A stretch of 64,000 nt of DNA from Promethearchaeota archaeon. GTDB taxonomy: Archaea > Asgardarchaeota > Lokiarchaeia > Sigyniarchaeales > SOKP01. The position numbers and the translations under genes are program-made. Shown in pieces: positions 51,405 through 61,039 of this stretch (the first letter of the stretch is position 1; the number at the start of each line of letters is the position of its first letter). Location: NCBI GenBank assembly GCA_016839555.1, contig JAEOUA010000003.1:248001-312000 (forward strand). The letters are read 5' to 3'. The notes below the pieces were generated by a model, which worked only from the letters and a program-made list of their open reading frames with translations, had not been told where the DNA came from and ran no database searches.

Positions 51405-53144
51405 TTAAATATCATAACTACCAGAATCTCGCATTATTTCAAACATTTCCTTCTCATCTTCTTCTGCTTCTTCGGGAATAGCATATATTGTTCCAAATAA
51501 AGACGCATGATATTGTATTCTAGCAGCAAACTCAACTTGTTGTAATACAGTATAAGCATGCTTCATATTGGTACCGCAACAGACATTTCCATGATTGGGA
51601 AGAAACACAGCATAATTATTTCCTAGAGCTTGTACAGCTTTGAGTGCGATATCTTCGGTTCCCGCCATTCCATATTCTGCAACTTCACATCCCCCAATAA
51701 AAGGAATAATTTCATCTACTATAGGTCCTAATCGCATTCTTGCAATAGAAAGGATAGTAGAATATTCTGCATGAGAATGAATGACAGCATTTATATCTTC
51801 TCGAGAGAGCATTATATACACATGTAGGTGTTTTTCAGAAGTAGGATTCCGTTTTCCCGCTAGAATCTTTAGAGTTTTATCTACTAATACTAAATCATCT
51901 TCCTTCATATTTTCATAGCGAACAGTGCTTGGTGTCATAAGGAAGCCATCCTCTCCATTAGGCAACTTCACTCTCATAGAGACATTTCCTGCGGTCCCAA
52001 TAATAAATCCTTTATCCAACATAACGTTGCAAATATCAATTATTTCTTTACACTGTTTTTTATAGCTTGATAATTCTATTGGAATTTCTTTTCCTTTTTC
52101 CGGAATAGGAATTTTTTCGGGAGAATAACCCGGAAGAACTTCTGGATTAACTATATTCGAGGGAATTTCATTATTAAGTATTTTTTTAATACCATCAACC
52201 ATCATTATTCCATTATTATGATCCGTTTCAAAAGTATCTCCTCCTATATGAGGGGTTACAATTACATTATCTAATTCTAAAAATTCATTATCTTTATCAA
52301 TAGGCTCGATATTGAATACATCTAAAGCGGCACCTGCTATTTTCTTTTCTTTTAAAGCATCAAATAGTGCAAATTCATCTGTTATTGATGCACGAGCGAA
52401 ATTTATAAAAAAACTAGTTTTTTTCATTAAATTTATTTGTTTTTCCCCAACCAACCCATCAGTTTCGTCCGTAGGGGGACAATGAATTGTAACAATATCA
52501 GAATTTGCCATTAAAGTATCGAGATCCACTAATTTTCCATTTATATAGTTTAATCTCTCCTTAATTACATAAGGATCATACACCAGGAAATTTACTTCAA
52601 AAGCTTTCAATCTTTTTGCAATTTCAAATCCAATTCTTCCTAAACCGATAATCCCAATAGTCTTACCTTTTAATTCGTGCCCTTGAAACATATTAAAATA
52701 ATCGAGATAATCTGAAAAATCTTCCACTTTAAAGTTATTTGAATGGAGGACGTGTTCAACCCTATGGAGTTTACGTATTAAAGCAAGTATTGCCGTTATT
52801 GTCATTTCAGCAACAGCATTAGTATTTCTACCAACTGCATTAAGAACGGGTATACCTAATTTCGTTGCGGTCTCAATATCAATATTATTTGGATCACCAC
52901 GAGTTGAGCCAATAATTTTTAGGTTTACATTCTCTAAGACATCCTTTTTTACATTATCTCCTTCGCAGATAAAAATATCAACATTTAAATCTTTAATTTT
53001 CCTTACTAAATCTTCTGCATTAAAGTATAATTTCTTAGTTTCTCGCCAACTCTCATAAATAACTTTATCTCCCGTTAGTTCCTTGAGTTTTTTTAATGAT
53101 TCTGGAGAGATTTGAGCGGTTATGTAAGTTTTCATAAATCTCAC
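51405..53144 (-). CDS. Fusion: D-2-hydroxyacid dehydrogenase (SerA-like) + class II aldolase/adducin domain
   Basis: N-half GKTIGIIGLGRIGFEIAKRLKAF, FFINFARASITDEFALFDAL, NVIVTPHIGGDTFE; C-half GTAGNVSMRV, SEKHLHVYIMLSREDINAVIHSHAEYSTIL, LPNHGNVCCG. Confidence 0.92.
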   Translation of the reverse strand: MRFMKTYITAQISPESLKKLKELTGDKVIYESWRETKKLYFNAEDLVRKIKDLNVDIFICEGDNVKKDVLENVNLKIIGSTRGDPNNIDIETATKLGIPVLNAVGRNTNAVAEMTITAILALIRKLHRVEHVLHSNNFKVEDFSDYLDYFNMFQGHELKGKTIGIIGLGRIGFEIAKRLKAFEVNFLVYDPYVIKERLNYINGKLVDLDTLMANSDIVTIHCPPTDETDGLVGEKQINLMKKTSFFINFARASITDEFALFDALKEKKIAGAALDVFNIEPIDKDNEFLELDNVIVTPHIGGDTFETDHNNGIMMVDGIKKILNNEIPSNIVNPEVLPGYSPEKIPIPEKGKEIPIELSSYKKQCKEIIDICNVMLDKGFIIGTAGNVSMRVKLPNGEDGFLMTPSTVRYENMKEDDLVLVDKTLKILAGKRNPTSEKHLHVYIMLSREDINAVIHSHAEYSTILSIARMRLGPIVDEIIPFIGGCEVAEYGMAGTEDIALKAVQALGNNYAVFLPNHGNVCCGTNMKHAYTVLQQVEFAARIQYHASLFGTIYAIPEEAEEDEKEMFEIMRDSGSYDI

Positions 53145-53168
53145 TTATTCTTATTTAAAATTTAGTTA

Positions 53169-54041
53169 TTAAAACATCAATTTTCGTAATTTTAATAAAT
53201 TCCTCATTTTTCCAGAAACTTCCAACTCTCCACTTGAATAAGCTTTTATCGGATTGATCTGCTTTGTCATCATCTTAATAAAGATGTTTGAACTCAGTTT
53301 TACTTGAACTGCAGCTTCTTCATCATATCCTTCCATTAAAGTTATTCCATGATCATTATCGATTTTGTACAAATATGATTGATTAATATCTGGAAAGCTC
53401 ATCATTAAGGTTTCGTTCCATTTTTGAAATGATTTCGCAACTTTAGGATCATTATATCTATCCACAATCTTTTGAAGAGCTTCTTCAAGTGTTATTTCAA
53501 TCCCCTCCTCTGTAGCGATATCACTTTTTTCAGGACTTGGTTTAGACGTTACAGCCGCAGGCTCTCTGCTGATTGCTTTTTCAGCTTGTTGAATTGGGGG
53601 GGATACTTTTGCTGCAGCTCGAACTGATTTCGATACAGGAGCTTCCTCTCTTTCAATCATGGGAGGACGAATAACAGTTAATCCGCCGCCAATCCCTGAA
53701 GATCTTTTGATACCACTTTCAGAAATTTTCTCTTCCGTTTGTATAACCACTTCTCCAGAGAGTATAGCTTCAATTACCTTTTTAGTTTTTTTTAATAAAC
53801 TAATTGATTGAATCGCGGCCAAAAAAATTAAGATTAATCCAAGAATTATAATTATTATTGCTAATCCGTTAAATAATCGGAGATTTATCCTTAGCTCGTA
53901 AGATATTTCTAAAAGATTGACACTAAATAACAATCCAATAAAAATCAATGCTATTCCAGTAAAAAATAAGGATATTAATGCAACTATCATGTGAACATTT
54001 AATGATTGTAGAATATTTTTTCTATTAGTAGACGAATTCAT
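53169..54041 (-). CDS. Membrane-anchored SCP-2 sterol-transfer-domain-like protein
   Basis: Two N-terminal TM helices, Pro/Ala/Lys-rich linker, C-terminal SCP-2-like domain ending IKAYSSGELEVSGKMRNLLKLRKLMF. Confidence 0.7.
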   Translation of the reverse strand: MNSSTNRKNILQSLNVHMIVALISLFFTGIALIFIGLLFSVNLLEISYELRINLRLFNGLAIIIIILGLILIFLAAIQSISLLKKTKKVIEAILSGEVVIQTEEKISESGIKRSSGIGGGLTVIRPPMIEREEAPVSKSVRAAAKVSPPIQQAEKAISREPAAVTSKPSPEKSDIATEEGIEITLEEALQKIVDRYNDPKVAKSFQKWNETLMMSFPDINQSYLYKIDNDHGITLMEGYDEEAAVQVKLSSNIFIKMMTKQINPIKAYSSGELEVSGKMRNLLKLRKLMF

Positions 54042-54123
54042 AATTTATTTAATAATTTTGTATTGTTATAATTTATTATAAGAATTTATATTGATATAGT
54101 TTATTTTAATATTTTATATTGAT

Positions 54124-55692
54124 ATGACTGACTATAGATTGGTTTATGATACGGGCAGTAAATTAGTAAAATGCGTTATAGCAGATGATCTAGGGCATAT
54201 AATGGCCTTGGAATCGTGGAAACCAGAGGTGATTGAAAGCCCGGATGGTTTTCAACGAGAATGGAATTATAGAACATATTGGGATAATTTAATTGAATTA
54301 ACTAAAAATACAATTACAATAGCTAAAATTAATCCAAAAGATATTAAATATATTACTTCTTCCTCTATTCGTCCGAGTTGTGTATTTACGGATGAGAATA
54401 ATGATACTCTTTATATTGGGGCGAGTTTCGAGCTTCGAGGAATTGATTATGCAGATGAAGTAGAAGAAGATTTTTATAATCGGGCAGGAAAAACAATTTA
54501 TGAGAGTTCTGGACATTTTCCATCGCTATTATTACCACCCACTCGATATAAATATTTTCAAGAAGAAATAAAAACGGATGATAGAATAAAACAAATAACC
54601 CAATATGTTCCGCAAGATAGTTGGATTCTTATAAAGTTGGGGGGAGAGGTTCATGCAAATATTGTTAGTGCGGGAGAATCAGGTTTTCTAGATTTGGAAA
54701 CTAAATTATGGCATCCCGCTTGGAAAGATATATTTAATTTACCAGAATATTTTTTTCCATGGCCAGTTCTTCCTGGAGAAATAATTGGCACCGTTTCTGA
54801 GCAATATCAAGAAAAATTAGGCTTAAATTCTGAAGCTAAGCTCATAGCGGGCCTTCCGGATACTCAGGCAGCATTATTAGGAAGCGGATGTATAGAAAAA
54901 GGATCAATTGGGGCTGTATTAGGTACAACAACTCCAGTCCAAATGGTTACTGATAATTTAATTATTAGCTCTGAGGAAACAACTTGGTCCGGGTTAATGA
55001 CAGCAAAAAACCTATTTGATAAATATTATATTGAAGCTAGTACAGGGTTAACTGGTCAATTGTTAATATGGGCTGCAAAACTATTTTTTTCAGATAATAA
55101 TCTTAGCTTAAAGCAGAAATTCAAAGAATTAGATAATGCATATCAACGGTACGATCAATTTGAAGCACAAGCAACTCAAGAACAAATAAGAGAGACTTCG
55201 GTCTATGCATTTTTAGGGCCTTCACCATTGGCAAGTACTCAGATGGGCATAACTCCAGGGCTCTTTCATTTTCAAAGTCCTGGAGGAGTTGAAGAAATCA
55301 CAAGCAATAAAGAATCCTTTATCGCAGCTGTTTTCGATAATATTCAGTTTGCAATTATGGGAAATATAGAATTTTTAAAAAATAAAATGAATTCTATAGA
55401 TCATTCAATTTCAATTATGGGTGGAATTACCCGTAATCCCGTATTATTGCAGCGATTTTCAGATTTATTAGGAACTTCAATAAGCACATCCAGAAGTTTT
55501 GAGACAACGATAGAAGGTATGCTCGTATTATGCGATATTGCTGCTGGAAATATTCAATCCCTTGGAGATTTTAAAAAAAGAGTTCAAAATCAGCAAGAAT
55601 TAGATAAGATTCACCCAAGAAATGGAATGAAGCAAAAATTATCTGTCAGATATACTGAATGGCAAAGATTATTTAAACAGTATAGAGAATAA
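54124..55692 (+). CDS. FGGY-family carbohydrate kinase
   Basis: LVYDTGSKLVKCVIADD; LIAGLPDTQAALLGSGCIEKGSIGAVLGTTTPVQMV; ISIMGGITRNPVLLQRFSDLLG. Confidence 0.88.
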   Translation: MTDYRLVYDTGSKLVKCVIADDLGHIMALESWKPEVIESPDGFQREWNYRTYWDNLIELTKNTITIAKINPKDIKYITSSSIRPSCVFTDENNDTLYIGASFELRGIDYADEVEEDFYNRAGKTIYESSGHFPSLLLPPTRYKYFQEEIKTDDRIKQITQYVPQDSWILIKLGGEVHANIVSAGESGFLDLETKLWHPAWKDIFNLPEYFFPWPVLPGEIIGTVSEQYQEKLGLNSEAKLIAGLPDTQAALLGSGCIEKGSIGAVLGTTTPVQMVTDNLIISSEETTWSGLMTAKNLFDKYYIEASTGLTGQLLIWAAKLFFSDNNLSLKQKFKELDNAYQRYDQFEAQATQEQIRETSVYAFLGPSPLASTQMGITPGLFHFQSPGGVEEITSNKESFIAAVFDNIQFAIMGNIEFLKNKMNSIDHSISIMGGITRNPVLLQRFSDLLGTSISTSRSFETTIEGMLVLCDIAAGNIQSLGDFKKRVQNQQELDKIHPRNGMKQKLSVRYTEWQRLFKQYRE

Positions 55693-55815
55693 TTTTATTC
55701 TTAATCAAACTCAAAAATTTAAAGTATCTATTTAGGTTTATTTTTTCTCTAAAAAAGATTACCTCTTTTTTTAAAAGCTTCAAAGAGAAATAAGTTATTA
55801 AAGTGAAAATATTGA

Positions 55816-56166
55816 TTAAAACATCAATTTCCTTAATTTCATTAAATTTTTAATGCTTCCCTCCACGATCTTTATCAGACCACTTGAATATGCTTTAATA
55901 CCTCCTATCGAACCATTAAACATATCCATTAGTACTTGTTCCTTTGTAAAATCAATTTTCACAGGAGCATTTTCATCCCCAGTATTATCTTTCACTTCAA
56001 TTCCTTGATCTCCATTAATGAGAAGGAGGGCTTTTCTATCTGTATCTAAAAATCTCATTTGGATGGGATCATGGAATGAACTTAATTTATCCCTTGCTTT
56101 TTCATTTTCATTATAGCGGCGCTCTATTTCTTTTAAACACTCTTCTACATTCTTAAAATCTGCCAT
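55816..56166 (-). CDS. SCP-2-like domain protein (soluble)
   Basis: Stand-alone SCP-2-like domain; C-term GGIKAYSSGLIKIVEGSIKNLMKLRKLMF parallels 53169..54041. Confidence 0.7.
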   Translation of the reverse strand: MADFKNVEECLKEIERRYNENEKARDKLSSFHDPIQMRFLDTDRKALLLINGDQGIEVKDNTGDENAPVKIDFTKEQVLMDMFNGSIGGIKAYSSGLIKIVEGSIKNLMKLRKLMF

Positions 56167-56293
56167 TTTTATATTATGCCTCTATTTTTAATAAAATTGA
56201 GTTAAACCTCATATAAATAATTATTGAATAATGAAATAATAGTATATTTTTTAAATTAAACAATCTGGAATAATTATCATTAAGATTATGATA

Positions 56294-56932
56294 TTATTCA
56301 CTTCTTTCAAGGTATTTTCTAACAACCTCGCCTCTGGGTTCTGTTTCCTCGAAAAGTATAGCTGAAAATTTATAAATTTTGGTATCATCGTCTTTCCATG
56401 CATCTGTTGAAAGCCAAGCTTTTCTACAAGTTTGTTCTAGAAATGTTTTTGCATCCCAGTTCCTTCCGTGTTCCACTGGTACTTGTGGTAAAAGGAGACC
56501 TCTTCTCATCCCTCTTTCAACGATAAGTCCATCCCTTCCAATTTCTATATGATCAAAATATTCTTGAGGATAATCAACTTCAATAAGCTTTGGAGGGGTT
56601 AAGATTGAAATTTCTATTACAATATTATCCATTTCCTCAAGTGATACTGATGGAAATCGGGGGTCTTCGCATGCTGCACTCACAGATACTCGTTTTACAA
56701 CTTCACATAGTTTATATTTAGGTTCTATATAGCCAATACATCCTCTTAAAGGGTTTCCACTCACATTAGTTTTATTAAGCGTTACAAAAGCACCGCATTT
56801 ATCCCCAAAAAGTTCTTCAAATTCCTCTGGATAAGAGAGTCTTTTTCCCGTTTTTAAATAATTCTCAATATTTTCTCTGATATATATTATTAAATCCTTC
56901 GCATGCTCTAAAGTTATATCTATCTCAGACAT
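56294..56932 (-). CDS. AMMECR1 family protein
   Basis: GAFVTLNKTNVSGNPLRGCIGYIEPKYKL, AACEDPRFPSVSLEEMDNIVIEISILTPP, GRDGLIVERGMRRGLLLPQVPVEHGRN. Confidence 0.96.
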   Translation of the reverse strand: MSEIDITLEHAKDLIIYIRENIENYLKTGKRLSYPEEFEELFGDKCGAFVTLNKTNVSGNPLRGCIGYIEPKYKLCEVVKRVSVSAACEDPRFPSVSLEEMDNIVIEISILTPPKLIEVDYPQEYFDHIEIGRDGLIVERGMRRGLLLPQVPVEHGRNWDAKTFLEQTCRKAWLSTDAWKDDDTKIYKFSAILFEETEPRGEVVRKYLERSE

Positions 56933-57006
56933 AGATCTAGTTAAATTTATAATTTTTATTTAATATTTATTTTTTCATTAATTTATAATTATTCTCGAGA
57001 AACTTA

Positions 57007-58401
57007 TTATAAATGCTGGGTTATTATTCTTCCAGTTGGGTTAACATTTTCTAAATTTATCTCAATTCCTCTAAGTAATACTTTCCAGATTTGAATGTTT
57101 GTTTTAAATCCTTCATATGGGGAGATTTTAGATTTTGTATGGAAAGTTTCAGGATTAATTTTATATTCAGAAGATTTATCTACAATTAACATGTCCGCAT
57201 AATAACCCTCCTTGATAAATCCCTTTTTTTCTAGCTTAAATAATTTAGCAGGATTTTCTGATGCTACTTTTACAAAATTAGCCAAAGAGAGTTCATATTT
57301 GGCAATTTTATTTAATAATAATAAGGGATAGGTTTCTAATCCTGGAAAACCAGAAGGAGCTTCAAAAAAATCTACAGATTTTTCTTGGATTGTATGTGGT
57401 GCATGATCTGATCCTATTACTAATAGGTTTCCATCACATAGTTCTTTAAATAAAAATTGCGAATGCTTTTTATTCCTCAAGGGGGGCATTACTTTTCCAA
57501 TTGATGGGTTTGATAAAATTAATTCATTAGATAATAGGAGGTGATGAGGAGTCACTTCATAGCTTATTTTATAGTTAGAATTGGCGGCTAAGACCTTTTT
57601 TATAAGAGAATAACTTTCTTTACAACTAATATGGCAAAAATGAATAAGAGGATAATCCTTAGGTGCTAATTTATTAGAAATTATAAATTCTTTATAATTC
57701 TTTAGTGCGTATTTTACAAACTGAGTTTCGGATTTACACGGATATAGTTTATTATGTAATTTCAACAAATTTGAATGCCGAAAAACATAATCTTCAAATA
57801 GATTTCTGGTTTCTTTTTCATCAATTGGCCACTGGGGATGGATGAAAATTCTTATTTGATGTATTGAAGAGACGTTAAGTAATATTTGAAAATTTATTTT
57901 TTGAGTCCAATCGAGATTAGTAATAGGACTATGGGGATAAATTTTGAATCCCATAACTCCTAAATCTAAAATCTTCTTAATTTCATCTTGATTTATTTGT
58001 TCTGGGACGCCAGAGATAAATCCCACATCTATAAAAATATTTTCTTTTGCCTTATTCATCCATTTCTTTATGTTTGTTGAATTATTTGCTGGAGGAATTG
58101 TGTTTGGCATATTAAAAACAGTAGTGATTCCTGAAAATGCTGCTGCTTTTGTTGCAGTTCGAAAGGTTTCTTTTTGATTTTGTCCCATATCTCTCAAATG
58201 AGTATGGCAATCAATGATTCCCGGTAAAATAATCTTATTTTTACAATCAATAACATTATTATCTTCATTTAAATCTAATAGTTCTTTATAATCTTGATTT
58301 AAAGGATTTAATCTAATATTTTTAATTATGCTTTGCTTAATTAACATAATTCCTTTCACTAATTCACCTTTTTGATAAATCTTTGCATTCTTTAAAATCA
58401 T
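57007..58401 (-). CDS. pyrC: Dihydroorotase
   Basis: GIIDCHTHLRDMGQNQKETFRTATKAAAFSGITTVFNMPNT, GFKIYPHSP, HFCHISCKES, VIGSDHAPHT. Confidence 0.93.
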   Translation of the reverse strand: MILKNAKIYQKGELVKGIMLIKQSIIKNIRLNPLNQDYKELLDLNEDNNVIDCKNKIILPGIIDCHTHLRDMGQNQKETFRTATKAAAFSGITTVFNMPNTIPPANNSTNIKKWMNKAKENIFIDVGFISGVPEQINQDEIKKILDLGVMGFKIYPHSPITNLDWTQKINFQILLNVSSIHQIRIFIHPQWPIDEKETRNLFEDYVFRHSNLLKLHNKLYPCKSETQFVKYALKNYKEFIISNKLAPKDYPLIHFCHISCKESYSLIKKVLAANSNYKISYEVTPHHLLLSNELILSNPSIGKVMPPLRNKKHSQFLFKELCDGNLLVIGSDHAPHTIQEKSVDFFEAPSGFPGLETYPLLLLNKIAKYELSLANFVKVASENPAKLFKLEKKGFIKEGYYADMLIVDKSSEYKINPETFHTKSKISPYEGFKTNIQIWKVLLRGIEINLENVNPTGRIITQHL

Positions 58402-58431
58402 ATCATTAATCTACCATATTATCTAATAAAT

Positions 58432-59070
58432 TTATATTTCTAAATTATCTAAACAATTATTAATATAAATAATCTTATCTTGCACTTTTTTAATTTTAAT
58501 TAAATATATTATTTTCAAATTTAATGCTTTTTTTTTGGCAAGAAATTGAAATAAGGTGGAATATTCTTTTGAAAAATTAAATAAAGGAAATATGAATTGG
58601 GTTTTTTTATCAAAATTCTTAATATCCTTTTTAAGAGATAAATTAATGTTATGAACTGAGTTATCATTTTGGAAGGCTATAAAAAAGGTATTATTATAAT
58701 CTAATGAAATGAATTCTTTGAAAATTAAAAATTCATCCATATACTGTTTTATATATATTCCTGGAGTAGAATTTGTCCAATTATTAAGGGAAAGATTCTC
58801 TTGTAGCTTAAACAGCGCTTTATTTAATAAGATAGCTTGTGAACGCTCATCAGGGCCTAAATATCTTAACTCTTGTCCAATAAATTTTATGGCAATTTTA
58901 TCATCAATAAAATAAATGTATAAATCATTATTTTTTCTAATAGAATAAGAAAGGCAAAAAGTTTCCCTAATACAGCAACACAGTTTATAGATTTGAGGAG
59001 GAACTAATCCATTGTCAATATCTTTTTTAGTATAATTTGTAATCGCCTTACTCAACAATAAAAATTTCAT
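58432..59070 (-). CDS. trmY: Divergent tRNA (pseudouridine(54)-N1)-methyltransferase, TrmY family
   Basis: N-terminal two thirds match family motifs: KLCCCIRETFCLSYSIRKN, KIAIKFIGQELRYLGPDERSQAILLNKAL, NSTPGIYIK; C-terminal knot motifs poorly conserved. Confidence 0.75.
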   Translation of the reverse strand: MKFLLLSKAITNYTKKDIDNGLVPPQIYKLCCCIRETFCLSYSIRKNNDLYIYFIDDKIAIKFIGQELRYLGPDERSQAILLNKALFKLQENLSLNNWTNSTPGIYIKQYMDEFLIFKEFISLDYNNTFFIAFQNDNSVHNINLSLKKDIKNFDKKTQFIFPLFNFSKEYSTLFQFLAKKKALNLKIIYLIKIKKVQDKIIYINNCLDNLEI

Positions 59071-59174
59071 AAAAATTTTCTGTTTAAATTAAAATTAAAA
59101 TTTAAAAATAATTTAATGCTTTTAAGAAGAGATTTATCAAATGCAAAAATTTTTGTTGAAAAAAGAGAGATGAT

Positions 59175-60551
59175 TTACAATTTAAAATCTTTCCCTAATC
59201 TATTCATAAATTGGGCCATTTGCTTATTCATTCCGGGCATTGCGCCTATTCCTTTTCCTTTCTTTCTTAATTGCATAAATTGTTTCATCATTTTTTTCAT
59301 TTGATTATATTGATCAAGCATACGATTTATTATGGAATAATCTGTACCCGAACCAATACTAATACGATGTTTTCTTGATTTTTTAATTATTTTTGGATTT
59401 TCTTTTTCTAATGCTGTCATACTATCCAGTACAACCCGCCACCGCTCAATATTTTTCTCAGCATCTTCTTTTAACGCTTCGGGAATATTTCCACCTCCCA
59501 TCATTGATAAAATATTCCTAAATTTCCCTACTTTCCTAAATGCCTTCAATTGCTCATATAAATCTTCCAAGGTAAACTTACCATATAACATTCGTTTTAC
59601 CATCTCAGGGTCTGGAGTTGCCTCAGCTTGTTGGACTTTTTCGATTAAACCTTCTATATTTGGAACTCCTAAAAGTGTACCTACAAAATCAGTAGGATTA
59701 AATAATTCTAAATCTTCGATTTTTTCTCCGGTGCCAATAAATCTTATCGATGCATTGGTAGCTGCACAAGCTGAAAGTGCCCCACCTCCTTTTGCAGTAC
59801 CATCGAGTTTTGTTACAATTATACTTCCCAAATTTGTTGCTTTCGAAAATTCCTCTGCTTGCGCATAAGCTTGTTGACCTAAAGTACCATCTACAACCAA
59901 CATAACTTCATTTGGCTTTAAAACCTTTTCAATTTTTTGCATTTCTTCCATTAATTCTTTTTCTTCCTTATGTCTTCCCGCTGTGTCAACAAGTAACAGA
60001 TCATATCCTTTATTTAATGCTTTTTTAGTTTGGTTTACAGCAATCTTTAATGCACTCTGTTCCTTTGGATTTCCAAAACATTTTATTCCAATCTGATCTG
60101 TCAATTGTTGAAGCTGTTCATACGCCCCAGGTCTCCAAGTATCGGTGGTAATAACTGCAACCTTTAAACCTTTACTCTGATAATATTTGGCTAATTTCGC
60201 AACAGTAGTGGTTTTTCCAGAGCCTTGAATTCCAACCAATAATATTACATTTTTTTTCCCGGGTTTTATTCTAATAGGCGCTGGTTTTCCTCCAAGAGTA
60301 TCTATAAGTTCATCATGAACCAGTTTTATAATAAAATCTTTTCTTTTTGCTCGCTGCAGTTCAGTATTCATCCCTTCTTTTTTAATATTCTCAGTCATTT
60401 CGAATACTAATTCTACTTTAACATCTGAACTTAATAGAGCTCTTTGTAAGTCTTGTATAAGGGCATTTATTGCATCTTTGTCGATTTTGGGTAATCTACG
60501 CATTCTTCTTATTGCTTGTTCTAATTTTCTTCCTAAGCTTTCTAATACCAT
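59175..60551 (-). CDS. srp54: Signal recognition particle 54 kDa protein
   Basis: [55 protein letters not shown]-domain at C-terminus. Confidence 0.98.
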   Translation of the reverse strand: MVLESLGRKLEQAIRRMRRLPKIDKDAINALIQDLQRALLSSDVKVELVFEMTENIKKEGMNTELQRAKRKDFIIKLVHDELIDTLGGKPAPIRIKPGKKNVILLVGIQGSGKTTTVAKLAKYYQSKGLKVAVITTDTWRPGAYEQLQQLTDQIGIKCFGNPKEQSALKIAVNQTKKALNKGYDLLLVDTAGRHKEEKELMEEMQKIEKVLKPNEVMLVVDGTLGQQAYAQAEEFSKATNLGSIIVTKLDGTAKGGGALSACAATNASIRFIGTGEKIEDLELFNPTDFVGTLLGVPNIEGLIEKVQQAEATPDPEMVKRMLYGKFTLEDLYEQLKAFRKVGKFRNILSMMGGGNIPEALKEDAEKNIERWRVVLDSMTALEKENPKIIKKSRKHRISIGSGTDYSIINRMLDQYNQMKKMMKQFMQLRKKGKGIGAMPGMNKQMAQFMNRLGKDFKL

Positions 60552-60614
60552 AATGTAGAGATTCTTCTAAATTATTTTGATTTCAAATAATATAATTCTC
60601 TTTAATAAAATAAA

Positions 60615-60945
60615 TTAATTCATATAAATAATTTCATTCCAAACTTCATACGAACAATTTTTATTAAAATCTTCTTGTGATGACTCTTCCCTAAATAGTG
60701 TAGCAAGGCACCCTTCTTTCAGTTTGTTTATTTTTAATTTAATCTGTGCGTCTCGCTTTCTTTCTTCACCTAAATCATTCCAATAATTTTATTGCTCGAA
60801 TTCATTATTCTTCAGGGACGGAAGATTCGAGCATTGTTTTCGTTTCTATTTCTGTTTCCTTATATCTATTGTAAACCCTTTTCTTAGATAAAAAAGTTGT
60901 AAAATAATTTTTTTTGAATTAAAATGATTGATGATAGAAAAAAAA
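60615..60945 (-). pseudogene. Disrupted protein-coding remnant (frameshift/stops), family unknown
   Basis: Minus strand reads KKNYFTTFLSKKRVYNRYKETEIETKTMLESSVPEE* then, after a frame change, EFEQ*NYWNDLGEERKRDAQIKLKINKLKEGCLATLFREESSQEDFNKNCSYEVWNEIIYMN*. Confidence 0.45.
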
Positions 60946-61039
60946 ATCAATAGAATTAGGTTTTAATATTAATGTTAAAAAGAATAAAAAAAAAGGTATA
61001 TATTTATAAATAATATTTCTCTCTCTCTTTAAGCTACTC

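Noticed and set aside
60674-60690. gtgatga C-box-like motif, considered as a C/D sRNA
   Set aside because: No convincing D box or C'/D' pair; region better explained by the minus-strand coding remnant.
60793-60837. Hairpin tgctcgaa...tcttc-agggacg-gaaga-ttcgagca, considered as a structured ncRNA or terminator
   Set aside because: One-sided bulge, no matching RNA family recognised, and it sits inside the disrupted coding remnant; kept only as a note.
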